22,702 nucleotides of DNA from CAYJVP01 sp964373615 (GTDB lineage: Bacteria; Patescibacteriota; Patescibacteriia; UBA9934; GWF2-40-263), in NCBI GenBank assembly GCA_964373615.1, contig CAYJVP010000007.1, positions 1 through 22,702 on the forward strand. The letters are read 5' to 3'. The translations under genes and the position numbers were made by a program. Of the stretch, positions 1-7,349 are shown piece after piece; position 1 is the stretch's first letter; every line of letters starts with the position of its first letter. The notes under the pieces are model-generated. The model ran no database searches. It was given only the letters and a program-made list of their open reading frames with translations, and was not told the origin of the DNA.

Positions 1-63
1 GAGGCGGAAAAATTCATTTCTCCCTATCCGGAAAATATCACGTCTCTTCTACAGGCCGTCGGC

Positions 64-69
64 TATAAT
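64..69 (+). promoter_or_regulatory. -10 box of the smc promoter, leaderless type
   Basis: A perfect TATAAT ends 10 nt before the ATG at 80, so transcription would begin about 3-4 nt before the start codon. No Shine-Dalgarno is present. No convincing -35 box is seen 16-18 nt upstream. The same -10 to ATG spacing recurs at three other genes in this window, which strengthens the call. Bases 1-63 are too short to assign; they may be the tail of a preceding gene. Confidence 0.65.
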
Positions 70-79
70 AAACCTCGCT

Positions 80-2380
80 ATGTTTTTGTCGAAACTCGAA
101 CTCCAGGGATTCAAAACCTTTGCGCAAAAAACAACGTTGGCATTCCAGGGACCAAAGGGCGACACGCATGCCATCACCTGCGTGGTGGGGCCAAACGGGA
201 GCGGGAAATCGAATTTGGCGGATGCGATTCGCTGGGCGCTTGGGGAACAAAGTTTGAAACTGCTACGAGGAAAATACTCAACAGACGTGATTTTCACGGG
301 TTCCGTGGGCCGCGCACGTGCCGGTTTTGCCGAGGTGTCCCTCACCTTCAACAACGAAGACCGCGCCATGCCGGTTGAGTACACCGAGGTCGAGGTCACG
401 CGTCGACTCTATCGTGATGGAGAATCGGAATATCTTCTGAATGGTTCGCCGACGCGTCTTTCGGACATCCGCCTCCTTTTGGCAGAGGCCAATGTCGGAC
501 AGCAATCCTACTGTGTCATCGGCCAAGGCATGGTGGATCACGTTCTCATCGCAACTCCGGAAGAGCGAAAAGCGTTTTTTGACGACGCAACCGGAGTAAA
601 ACCTCTGCAGCTCAAACGACATGAGACGCTCTTGAAACTCCGTCGCACACATGAGAATCTGGGCGAGGTTGAGAGACTCCTTGGCGAGATTGAGCCACGC
701 CTACGAAGCCTCAAACGTCAAGTATCTCGTTTGCAAAAACGCAGCGAGGTTGAAGACGAGCTACGCCATCTCGAGAGGCAATACTACGGCACGCTGTGGT
801 GGACGCTTGAGGACCAACTTCAAAAGGCGCGCACGAAACATGAATCGCTCGACGCGCACGTTCAGGATGCCCTGCGTGCGACGCAAGCCGTTGAGGCAAA
901 GGTTGCGGCCATGGAAAAAGAGGAGACCGCCCAGCATGGCGCGGACGAAGGCCTGCTTGCGCTTCAAAAACGTTACCACGCGGCACAGCGTAAACGCAGC
1001 GAAATCCGCGATCAAGAATTTGAGCTGCAGCGCAAGATCGAGCTTGCCCGAGTCAACGCACAGGCAAACTGGGCGCCACTGCCTCTTTCAAAAATCATCG
1101 AGGAGCTCACGGGCGTTTCGAGCGCGCAAAAAAATCTCGTGGAGCGTTTGCGAAGCGCGGACTCGCTCGTCCTGGTCACAGCCCTCGCCGACGAGGCGGA
1201 GAAAATTTTCTCTCGCTCACACAAACTCGTGAGCCGTCTCCAGCGCCCAGCCTCGGAGGATGCAAAACCAGACCAAGCGCTCACAGACAAGCTTCTGGCG
1301 CTCAAGAAAGAACGCACTGTCTCCGAGGAGGCGCTGAAACAGCTCGAACAAGAGATCGAGGGTCATGCGACAAAGGAGCACAGGCAGAAAACGGAACTCT
1401 TTGATCTTGGAAGAGAGCTTCGCGATGGACAACGGCGCATCCATCTTCTTGAGAGTGAGTGTGGCGGCGTGCAAATCGAACTGGCGCGACTCGAAGAGCG
1501 GCAGCTAAACCTCTCCCGCGAAATCGACGAGCAGATGCAAGACAAAGCGTTGGACGCCAAAGCGAATCGCCCAAAAAAATACGCGGAGGCGGAGAGCCTT
1601 TACCCGGAAATCCAGCGTCTGCGCTATCAGGTGGAACTCATTGGTGGCATTGATCCAGAAATCGTACGTGAATTTGAAGAAACAGACTCGCGTTTTTCGT
1701 TCCTCGACGCACAGGTGAAAGATTTACACGATGCGCTGAAAGCAACGGAAAAAATTATCGACGAGCTGGATGAAAAAATTCACAAGCAATCCAACACATC
1801 GTTTCGCGACATCAACCGCGCCTTTCAGCATTTTTTTAAAATTCTTTTTAGTGGAGGTTCCTGCGAACTCATACGACTCACGCGTGAGGATTTGCAAGAG
1901 GAAGAAACGGACGTTGCGCTCGAGCGTTCCCTGTCCGAAACCGCGGAAGTCGAACGGAAACACGAGGAAGAGATGCTAAAAAAACGTGCGGGGTTCCGCG
2001 AACGCACCGACCGCATTGTGGGCATCGAAATTCACGCCACGCCGCCCGGGAAAAAACTGAAGGCTCTCAATCTCCTCTCCGGCGGCGAGCGGGCCCTCAC
2101 CGCCATCGCGCTTGTCTGTGCGATCATGGCCACGAATCCAGCGCCGTTTGTCGTTTTGGACGAGGTGGACGCCGCGCTTGATGAAGCAAACACGCTCCGA
2201 TTTGCGGCGATCCTTGAGGAGCTTTCGAAACTCACGCAATTTATTGTGGTCACTCACAACCGCGCGACCATGGAAAAAGCGGACGTGCTCTATGGAGTGA
2301 CCATGGGTGACGACGGCGTTTCAAACCTTCTTTCCATCAAATTGGAAGAGATCGCCACAAACGGCACCACACGACGATAA
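80..2380 (+). CDS. smc: SMC-family chromosome segregation ATPase, short and lacking a normal hinge
   Basis: SMC proteins are ABC-type ATPases that form rings compacting and segregating chromosomes. The head halves are clear: the N-terminal start resembles the SMC consensus (LELQGFKTFA), Walker A is GPNGSGKSN at residues 37-45, the ABC signature LLSGGERA is at 665-672, and Walker B FVVLDEVDAALDE is at 690-702, followed by a D-loop region and a TH switch. Between them are charged helical segments (about 165-320 and 395-600). The protein has 766 residues against roughly 1,150-1,200 for typical bacterial SMC. The place of the hinge (about 320-395) holds only a short, non-heptad stretch. The start at 80 is chosen from the SMC consensus and the -10 box just upstream. 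An alternative is an SMC-like RecN/SbcC relative, but the signature sequences favour SMC. Confidence 0.9.
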   Translation: MFLSKLELQGFKTFAQKTTLAFQGPKGDTHAITCVVGPNGSGKSNLADAIRWALGEQSLKLLRGKYSTDVIFTGSVGRARAGFAEVSLTFNNEDRAMPVEYTEVEVTRRLYRDGESEYLLNGSPTRLSDIRLLLAEANVGQQSYCVIGQGMVDHVLIATPEERKAFFDDATGVKPLQLKRHETLLKLRRTHENLGEVERLLGEIEPRLRSLKRQVSRLQKRSEVEDELRHLERQYYGTLWWTLEDQLQKARTKHESLDAHVQDALRATQAVEAKVAAMEKEETAQHGADEGLLALQKRYHAAQRKRSEIRDQEFELQRKIELARVNAQANWAPLPLSKIIEELTGVSSAQKNLVERLRSADSLVLVTALADEAEKIFSRSHKLVSRLQRPASEDAKPDQALTDKLLALKKERTVSEEALKQLEQEIEGHATKEHRQKTELFDLGRELRDGQRRIHLLESECGGVQIELARLEERQLNLSREIDEQMQDKALDAKANRPKKYAEAESLYPEIQRLRYQVELIGGIDPEIVREFEETDSRFSFLDAQVKDLHDALKATEKIIDELDEKIHKQSNTSFRDINRAFQHFFKILFSGGSCELIRLTREDLQEEETDVALERSLSETAEVERKHEEEMLKKRAGFRERTDRIVGIEIHATPPGKKLKALNLLSGGERALTAIALVCAIMATNPAPFVVLDEVDAALDEANTLRFAAILEELSKLTQFIVVTHNRATMEKADVLYGVTMGDDGVSNLLSIKLEEIATNGTTRR

Positions 2381-2409
2381 CCCACACGTGCCACAGGATG
2401 CTCCTTGTC

Positions 2410-2466
2410 TTGACAGGGAGTCTTTTTTTGTCTACACTGCGCGGTCCGATCCTGGACAGGAGGTGA
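2410..2466 (+). promoter_or_regulatory. Sigma70 promoter and strong SD of the L,D-transpeptidase gene
   Basis: TTGACA (2410-2415) and TACACT (2433-2438) are separated by exactly 17 nt. A short leader follows, with a full AGGAGGTGA Shine-Dalgarno (2458-2466) placed 6 nt (counting from AGGAGG) before the ATG at 2470. This architecture contrasts with the leaderless-type starts of smc, rpsP and the 3521 gene. Confidence 0.8.
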
Positions 2467-2469
2467 GGC

Positions 2470-3372
2470 ATGCGCGCACTCCCGAGCGTCGCCATGTTGC
2501 TCGCGCTCTTCGCCACCCTCGCCGCGTTTGGTCTGAACAGGACCGACAGCGACGAGGACACGATCGAGATCGCTCCGGCGATCGCCGCAACGCAACGGCC
2601 GGCAACGCCTGCCGCCGAGCTCCCGAAGGTCGTCGCGCCGCCCATGTCGACCCCGCTCACGACCTGCCCCGCGACGCTCCCCGAGCCCTACGCCTCAGAT
2701 GCACAGGCCAAGGGAACGCTCGTGGTCGTCTGGAAGAGTCTGTACATGCTCGGGCTCTACCAAGATGGCGCGCTCGTCAGCAGCTCGTGCGCTCCGATCG
2801 CCATGGGCCTCAAGCCCTGGGGAGCGAAATTCAAAACGGATGGTGTGTCCACTCCGGAAGGGTGGTACACGTTCGCGACGAAGCAGGACGTTGGGCAGAC
2901 CACGTTCTACCGCGGGTTCATGCTGAACTACCCCAACGCGGACGACGTGAATCGCGCCGCGGCCGCCGGCATCATCGACGAGAATCTCAAGAGGAGCCTG
3001 CTCGCCGACATCGCCGCGGGTCGCACTCCGCCCCAGGGAACCAAAATGGGCGGGGAGATCCTGATCCACGGCGAGGGCGCGGGAGTCCCGGTCTGGACGG
3101 CCGGGTGTGTCGCAGTCGAGAACGAGGCCATGGACTTCCTCTTCGACCACGTTCGGCGCGGCGACAACGTCCTCGTCACCCCGTGGACCGAACGCTACGC
3201 GCACGCGGTCAACGGCGAGCTCGTCGTGACGAACGTGCTCCTTCCAGAGGGCCCGGAAACGGAGCTCACGATTCCCTTCCAGAACACCCGCTTCGCCTGG
3301 ACCGAAGGGACAACCTCCGCCAGCCTGCGAATCAACTCACAGACCGGCGACGTCACGCTCACGCTCCACTAA
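2470..3372 (+). CDS. Secreted L,D-transpeptidase (YkuD family)
   Basis: YkuD enzymes cross-link peptidoglycan stem peptides (3-3 links) or attach proteins to the wall, using a catalytic cysteine, outside the membrane. The 300-residue product starts with a hydrophobic segment (about 4-22) that looks like a signal peptide or N-terminal anchor, then a Pro/Ala-rich linker to about 70. The catalytic domain covers about 82-240: STPEGWYTF at 127-135 matches the usual TPxGxF element, and IHGEGAG...WTAGCVAV gives the YkuD motif with His200 and Cys213. The tail (240-300) looks beta-rich and is unassigned. The gene is GC-rich in third positions, has its own promoter and SD, and its terminator overlaps the stop codon, so it is a self-contained unit between smc and the 3521 gene. 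Confidence 0.88.
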   Translation: MRALPSVAMLLALFATLAAFGLNRTDSDEDTIEIAPAIAATQRPATPAAELPKVVAPPMSTPLTTCPATLPEPYASDAQAKGTLVVVWKSLYMLGLYQDGALVSSSCAPIAMGLKPWGAKFKTDGVSTPEGWYTFATKQDVGQTTFYRGFMLNYPNADDVNRAAAAGIIDENLKRSLLADIAAGRTPPQGTKMGGEILIHGEGAGVPVWTAGCVAVENEAMDFLFDHVRRGDNVLVTPWTERYAHAVNGELVVTNVLLPEGPETELTIPFQNTRFAWTEGTTSASLRINSQTGDVTLTLH

Positions 3373-3386
3373 GGCGTGGGCTTTTT
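3357..3386 (+). terminator. Intrinsic terminator overlapping the L,D-transpeptidase stop
   Basis: GCTCACGC (3357-3364) pairs with GCGTGGGC (3374-3381) over 8 bp with one G-T wobble, followed by TTTTT at 3382-3386. The stop codon TAA (3370-3372) lies in the loop, so the hairpin is partly coding. Confidence 0.65.
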
Positions 3387-3399
3387 CATCCAATTGCCA

Positions 3400-3480
3400 A
3401 TCGCCAAAGGCGATCCGCTGCTGCGGAAGGCGATCCGCTGCGGCGGAAGGCCTGTTTCGCCCGCTGGGCGAGTTGGCGAA
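3400..3480 (+). repeat. Compact repeat patch: tandem 20-mers plus hairpins
   Basis: A unit starting AAGGCGATCCGCTG occurs at 3407-3426 and again directly at 3427-3446, with 19 of 20 positions identical. Flanking it are two small inverted repeats: ATCGCC-AAA-GGCGAT (3400-3414) and CGCCC-GCT-GGGCG (3458-3470). No gene is visible here. It lies between the transpeptidase terminator and the next promoter and may be an intergenic repeat family. Confidence 0.6.
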
Positions 3481-3482
3481 GG

Positions 3483-3511
3483 TGGACAAAACACCTATTT
3501 TTTGCTAAAAT
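3483..3511 (+). promoter_or_regulatory. Sigma70 promoter of the 3521 gene, leaderless type
   Basis: TGGACA (3483-3488) and TAAAAT (3506-3511) are separated by 17 nt. The ATG lies 9 nt after the -10 box, so the 5' leader would be only a few nucleotides, and no SD is present. Confidence 0.65.
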
Positions 3512-3520
3512 AAAACGCGT

Positions 3521-5545
3521 ATGATTTGGCCGTTTCGACGCCCTTCTTCTGAAAAAACTGGCGCGTCCGCGGATACGGGGACCGAACAAGTCTCCGAGCA
3601 CGAAGCGGTCGACCTGGATGCATGGTTCATAAGAACTGAAAAGAAAATCGTGCTTCAACGCTTGCGGGAGTGGCGTGGAACACGCATGGTTTTTGCACTC
3701 CTTCTTGGAAGCAAGCTCGCTGCCATGACAGGCGAACACTCTCCTGAAACCCATGGTGCAGCCGCCTCAGAAGCGACCGAAACCGCACGTCACGAAACCG
3801 CAAGAGACCACAACGCGGACTTTTGGCTTGAGCAGGCTCGACTCAATCCCGGCCAGGTATTCATAAATTTCCATGACATTAAAACAGCGCCGTTTATCGC
3901 TTCTGTTCTCAAAACCGCGGCAGAAGCTGACCCAGAATTTTTTCAGGGCCAACTCGGAAACATCTACGCACAGGCAGATCGCGATGATATGCAGACGGCG
4001 ACAGAGACCGCCATCCTTTCCGATCCGCGCTACAGCATCACGGCCGAAGAGTATCCCCATCTTCCGGAAATCTTGGCGGCAAGTACAGATCCAGACGTGC
4101 AGCTTGTAAAAGATGTCGATGCCATGAATGCAAGCGAGTATAAGAAGAAAAAAGCAACGACCCTCCTTCAGGAAATCCACGACGGCGCCCTAACCCCAGC
4201 GCAAGCCCTTGAAATCGTCGGGGACGAAGACGCGTGGGTCGCGCACATGATTCGCGTGAACGCACAACCAAACCACCTCGCTGCCCACGCCATTGACGTC
4301 CACCTGAGCGGTGTCGCCCGTATCGCCATGGTGGAAATGAACGATCTGCATGAGGAGCCAGCGGCCAAACGATTCAAGACCCTTGAAGGCCGTGGTGAGG
4401 ACGAGCTGTACACCTATCTCGTCTACGCGGGAGAAGACGCTTATCCATCAACCTTCAACGGCACCTACGACCGACTGCTTCAGGCTATGAAAAAACACGG
4501 CGTCACAGGTGACGAGCTGTTGCGAACGGTCGGGGAAGGTAAGTTGCGTACGTTTGTAAAGCAGTCCCTCGAGTATGACCGCCTCGGAGACTTCCTTTCC
4601 ACGATGCCCACAGACGCGCAGGAACGCCTCATCAAAACATTCGTCTCAGGACTCGACCGGCAGAAAGATGTCGGGGGCGAAGCCGGCGTTGTGGCGGATG
4701 CGTTGCGACTCGTGAGAAATCCCGAACTGCGCGGAGTCATCGCGTCAGCTGTGGAGCGAGAGTATAAACGCGTTCAACAGGAGGACGACGAAAAAGGAAT
4801 GGCGACCTACGGGATCATTTCAAAAATTATCGATAAAGACGCCGCATGGATCCCGGAAGAGCGCGCGGAAACCTATCGCTTACCCGACACATCTGAAATC
4901 TCGCCGACCGACCTTGCCGATCAGCATGGCAATGTTGTGGAACGCTACTTCTTTTACAACGATGAGGACGGACAGAGCTCGTTTCAAAATTTCCTCTCGC
5001 GCTTCGAGGGGAAACCTGGGTGGAAAATCGAACGGCACAAGGGCTATGTCATCGTGGGCGCCAAACGCGGCGGCCGTGGAGTAAAAATCTATGCCAACGA
5101 GCCCGCGTCTGAAACGACTGACGACCCAACACAGCCCGACGTTGTCAGCCAGGCGATGCAAAAAGATGGCGCCGAGGCGTCGGTTGTTGTGCACCGCGGC
5201 CACGTGTACCACAACAACGCCACGATCGCGCATATTCCCTCAAGCGCCAAGATCGTCGTGCTTGGTTCTTGCGGAGGATACATGTCCATTGAATCGGTGT
5301 TGAAACGCGCGCCAGAGGCGCACATCGTCTCCACGCAAGGGACGGGCACAAAACGCGTGAACGACACCCTGCTCGCAAAGCTCGACGACTACATGTTTAC
5401 GGACCACTTCACCTGGGAGACTTTCTGGGAAGATGCCGGCGGCAGCCTGCAACGTGATCCCGACTTCGCGAAATACATTCCGCCGGATAAAAACTTCCGG
5501 GCAAAATTCGCCTACAAATACCACAAGCTAACCGACGTGATATGA
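3521..5545 (+). CDS. Large protein with a C-terminal caspase-like (clan CD) motif
   Basis: I do not recognise a named family for this 674-residue protein. Residues 1-40 are polar. A weakly hydrophobic stretch follows basic residues at about 52-70 (VFALLLGSKLAAM) and could be an anchor. Residues 100-470 look mainly alpha-helical. The C-terminal part contains VVVHRGH (about 555-561) and, some 23 residues later, IVVLGSCGG with Cys584. A hydrophobic strand ending in H-x-G-H, then a hydrophobic strand ending in a Cys with small neighbours, is the arrangement of the His/Cys dyad in clan CD peptidases (caspase, CHAT, gingipain, separase). That is inference from motif only. The gene has its own leaderless-type promoter and its stop overlaps the next start (ATGA), so the two are probably co-translated. 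It could instead be a non-catalytic CHAT-like fold. Confidence 0.55.
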   Translation: MIWPFRRPSSEKTGASADTGTEQVSEHEAVDLDAWFIRTEKKIVLQRLREWRGTRMVFALLLGSKLAAMTGEHSPETHGAAASEATETARHETARDHNADFWLEQARLNPGQVFINFHDIKTAPFIASVLKTAAEADPEFFQGQLGNIYAQADRDDMQTATETAILSDPRYSITAEEYPHLPEILAASTDPDVQLVKDVDAMNASEYKKKKATTLLQEIHDGALTPAQALEIVGDEDAWVAHMIRVNAQPNHLAAHAIDVHLSGVARIAMVEMNDLHEEPAAKRFKTLEGRGEDELYTYLVYAGEDAYPSTFNGTYDRLLQAMKKHGVTGDELLRTVGEGKLRTFVKQSLEYDRLGDFLSTMPTDAQERLIKTFVSGLDRQKDVGGEAGVVADALRLVRNPELRGVIASAVEREYKRVQQEDDEKGMATYGIISKIIDKDAAWIPEERAETYRLPDTSEISPTDLADQHGNVVERYFFYNDEDGQSSFQNFLSRFEGKPGWKIERHKGYVIVGAKRGGRGVKIYANEPASETTDDPTQPDVVSQAMQKDGAEASVVVHRGHVYHNNATIAHIPSSAKIVVLGSCGGYMSIESVLKRAPEAHIVSTQGTGTKRVNDTLLAKLDDYMFTDHFTWETFWEDAGGSLQRDPDFAKYIPPDKNFRAKFAYKYHKLTDVI

Positions 5546-5817
5546 AGCCGAACCTTCTGAAAATCCAGCTCTGCCTGAAACGGTCCGGACTAGATGGAAA
5601 GGAGCAGCGCGAACTTTTTGGATACTTTTCGTTGGCTGATGATCGTGAACTTGCACCCGTGGCCGGTCTTTTGTCAGAATCCCCCAAACGTGCCAAAAAC
5701 CTGCTTCACAATATCCGCGCCAAGTGTCTGGCGTTCGCTGCCAAGGATAAACAGGCATGGACGCGGATTCTTGAAGAAGAGGTTGCCGGCGTCGAGGCGC
5801 TCATGAAGGAGTCTTGA
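5542..5817 (+). CDS. Small unknown protein coupled to the caspase-like gene
   Basis: This 91-residue, probably all-helical protein has no family I can name. Its ATG overlaps the preceding stop as ATGA (5542-5545), which implies translational coupling with the 674-residue protein and suggests a joint role. It has a basic middle (PKRAKNLLHNIRAK) and an acidic C-terminus. The rpsP -35 box begins within its last codons. Confidence 0.7.
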   Translation: MKPNLLKIQLCLKRSGLDGKEQRELFGYFSLADDRELAPVAGLLSESPKRAKNLLHNIRAKCLAFAAKDKQAWTRILEEEVAGVEALMKES

Positions 5818-5842
5818 CGCCCCAGATGCCCTCTCGTATACT
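5814..5842 (+). promoter_or_regulatory. Sigma70 promoter of rpsP, leaderless type
   Basis: TTGACG (5814-5819) and TATACT (5837-5842) have a 17-nt spacer. The ATG at 5853 is 10 nt beyond the -10 box, so only about 3-5 nt of leader are expected and there is no SD. The -35 overlaps the stop codon of the upstream gene. Confidence 0.75.
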
Positions 5843-5852
5843 CCTCGCAGCT

Positions 5853-6191
5853 ATGTTATCTATTCGCCTCTCCCGTGTTGGAAAAAAAAATCAGCCGCTG
5901 TTTCGCCTGATCGTGGTCGACAAGCACAAAGACCCGTGGGGCAAGGCGGTCGAGATTCTCGGCAACCGCAACCCGCGCACCAAAGAAAACGTCTTTAACG
6001 TTGAGCGCATTAAATACTGGCTGTCGCAGGGCGCTCAACCATCAGATACGGTTGCGAACCTCCTTATCGATCAAAAAATTCTGGAAGGTCAAAAGAAACA
6101 CTCGGTCACGCACATCTCAAAGAAACGTGCGACGAAACTGGCAGCGAAAGCGCCGAAACCAGCTGCGGCGCCAAAACCAGCAGCCTCTTAA
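5853..6191 (+). CDS. rpsP: 30S ribosomal protein S16
   Basis: S16 binds 16S rRNA early in small-subunit assembly. The 112-residue product has the typical start (MLSIRLSRVGKKNQPLFRLI), the VDK...PWGKAVEILGNRNP segment and the ERIKYWLSQGAQPSDTV segment of the S16 fold. The C-terminal tail is Lys/Ala/Pro-rich, as in many longer S16 proteins. A longer in-frame ATG at 5826 exists, but it would lie upstream of the -10 box; the start at 5853 matches the S16 consensus and the promoter. A strong terminator follows, so rpsP is monocistronic here rather than leading the usual rpsP-khpA-rimM-trmD operon. Confidence 0.96.
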   Translation: MLSIRLSRVGKKNQPLFRLIVVDKHKDPWGKAVEILGNRNPRTKENVFNVERIKYWLSQGAQPSDTVANLLIDQKILEGQKKHSVTHISKKRATKLAAKAPKPAAAPKPAAS

Positions 6192-6209
6192 AACACCACG
6201 TGTTGCGAG

Positions 6210-6231
6210 CCCCGCCAATCGGCGGGGTTTT
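6210..6231 (+). terminator. Intrinsic terminator of rpsP
   Basis: A perfect 7-bp stem CCCCGCC-AATC-GGCGGGG (6210-6227) is followed by TTTTA. It lies 19 nt after the rpsP stop. Confidence 0.85.
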
Positions 6232-6234
6232 AGA

Positions 6235-6276
6235 TTGTCTGAACGCCCAACGTGTGAGACTATTTTCTGGGGAGGG
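6235..6276 (+). promoter_or_regulatory. Possible promoter and SD for the 6286-7273 gene pair
   Basis: TTGTCT (6235-6240) could be a -35, with a poor -10 candidate near GACTAT (6258-6263). The SD GGGGAGGG (6269-6276) is strong. The promoter part is weak; the SD is clear. Confidence 0.35.
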
Positions 6277-6285
6277 ACGCTATGT

Positions 6286-6474
6286 ATGAAGAGCCCGGAC
6301 AGGAGCTACAACCGTCCGATCACTCGCGCCGAGTACCAACTCCTCCGGGACCTCAACCGCCTGGAGCGCATTTTTTCGTCTATGGTGCAAGGTGCCGAGC
6401 AGAACGCATCACTCCTCCCCCTAAAACCTCACGCGAGCGAGATTTTGAGGGGAGGTGCTGATGTCAGACACTGA
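6286..6474 (+). CDS. Small unknown ORF overlapping the phosphatase gene
   Basis: This 62-residue ORF is preceded by the GGGGAGGG SD and overlaps the next gene by 14 nt. Its first 30 codons strongly prefer G or C in the third position, as do the neighbouring SD-led genes, which argues for real coding. It contains a short amphipathic helix (TRAEYQLLRDLNRLERIFSSM). Another ATG at 6282 opens a different frame ending in TGATG with the downstream start and sits at a better SD distance, but its codons lack that bias and its product is an unlikely Pro/Arg-rich chain. Function unknown; it may act as a translational leader. Confidence 0.5.
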   Translation: MKSPDRSYNRPITRAEYQLLRDLNRLERIFSSMVQGAEQNASLLPLKPHASEILRGGADVRH

Positions 6475-7273
6475 GTTTGCTGTGGCTCTTCAAGCCGCAC
6501 GTGAAGCCGTGCAGATTCAGACGCAGGCTCGCCGGGACGGAGACTTCCGTGTCGACAGGAAGCCGGACTGGAGCCTGGTCACGAGCGTGGACCGCGCCTG
6601 CGAGGACGCGATCGTCGAGATTCTACGGGATACGTTCCCTGACGACGGTGTGCTCTCCGAGGAGTCCGGCCTCGTCGCCGAGGGGAGCTCGGGACGCAGG
6701 TGGGTTGTCGATCCGCTCGACGGCACGCGCTACTACACCCACGGCTTCGATGACTTCGGTCCATTGGTGGCCCTCACGGACGCCGAGGGACCGCTTCTCG
6801 GCATGGTCATGCAATCGACGACCAGCATGCTCTGGTGGGCCGAGCGTGGACGCGGGAGCTTCCGAAGGCGCACGATCGACCGGCCGAATGAACGCCTGCA
6901 CGCTCAGTCCGGAAGGCCCGTACCAGAACTCGCCGACACCATGATCGCCATGGGAGGACCGCGAAAGCTCCTCGGGGCCAATGTGTCGCTCGATCGGCTG
7001 GCTCCCCGATTCGGCTCCTGGCTGAACGTCCCTTCTTTCCGCGGCTTCACGGCCGTGGCCGAGGGAGCGCTCGACGTGTACATCGCGTCGGATCTCAAGG
7101 AGTGGGACATCCTCGCGAACAAACTGATCGTCCGCGAAGCTGGCGGCGCGGTGATCTATTTCGAACGCCGAAACGGCAGGCACTACGTCGCCGCACGGAC
7201 GATGAGTCTCGCCCGCGAGACCATGGCGGCCATCGATGAGTGTTCCTTCTTCTCGGACGGCACGGACACCTGA
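6461..7273 (+). CDS. Inositol-monophosphatase-family phosphatase
   Basis: This Mg-dependent sugar-phosphatase family includes inositol-1-phosphatase, CysQ and the HisN-type histidinol phosphatase. The 270-residue product shows all metal-site motifs: SEESG (66-70) supplies the first Glu, DPLDGT (84-89) supplies Asp84 and Asp87, and EWD (214-216) supplies the C-terminal Asp, followed by the REAGG element at 225-229. The length is normal. The start at 6461 is chosen because GGAGG (6451-6455) lies 5 nt upstream; an in-frame ATG at 6455 falls inside that SD. The exact substrate cannot be read from sequence. The gene has high third-position GC and its own terminator, and is a stand-alone unit after rpsP. 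Confidence 0.88.
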   Translation: MSDTEFAVALQAAREAVQIQTQARRDGDFRVDRKPDWSLVTSVDRACEDAIVEILRDTFPDDGVLSEESGLVAEGSSGRRWVVDPLDGTRYYTHGFDDFGPLVALTDAEGPLLGMVMQSTTSMLWWAERGRGSFRRRTIDRPNERLHAQSGRPVPELADTMIAMGGPRKLLGANVSLDRLAPRFGSWLNVPSFRGFTAVAEGALDVYIASDLKEWDILANKLIVREAGGAVIYFERRNGRHYVAARTMSLARETMAAIDECSFFSDGTDT

Positions 7274-7287
7274 CGTGACGTCCCTCG

Positions 7288-7327
7288 CCCGCCGAGGGCT
7301 CTCTGAGCGAAGGCGGGTTTTCATTTT
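7288..7327 (+). terminator. Intrinsic terminator of the phosphatase gene
   Basis: CCCGCC (7288-7293) pairs with GGCGGG (7312-7317) across an 18-nt loop, followed by TTTTCATTTT. The tail pattern TTTTCATTTT also follows the 16916 gene on the other strand. Genes converge here: the leftward operon ends at 7350. Confidence 0.65.
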
Positions 7328-7349
7328 GTAACGAACCGGCCCATCATTT

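Noticed and set aside
2307..3524. A long open frame (405 codons) overlapping the L,D-transpeptidase gene
   Set aside because: It is Arg/Pro-rich with no family resemblance, and the overlapping frame has SD, promoter, signal peptide and YkuD motif. Long shadow frames are expected in GC-rich coding DNA.
6282..6461. Alternative start of a small ORF, ending TGATG on the phosphatase start
   Set aside because: It has a good SD distance, but its codon third positions look random, whereas the frame from 6286 is strongly G/C-biased. Kept only as an alternative.
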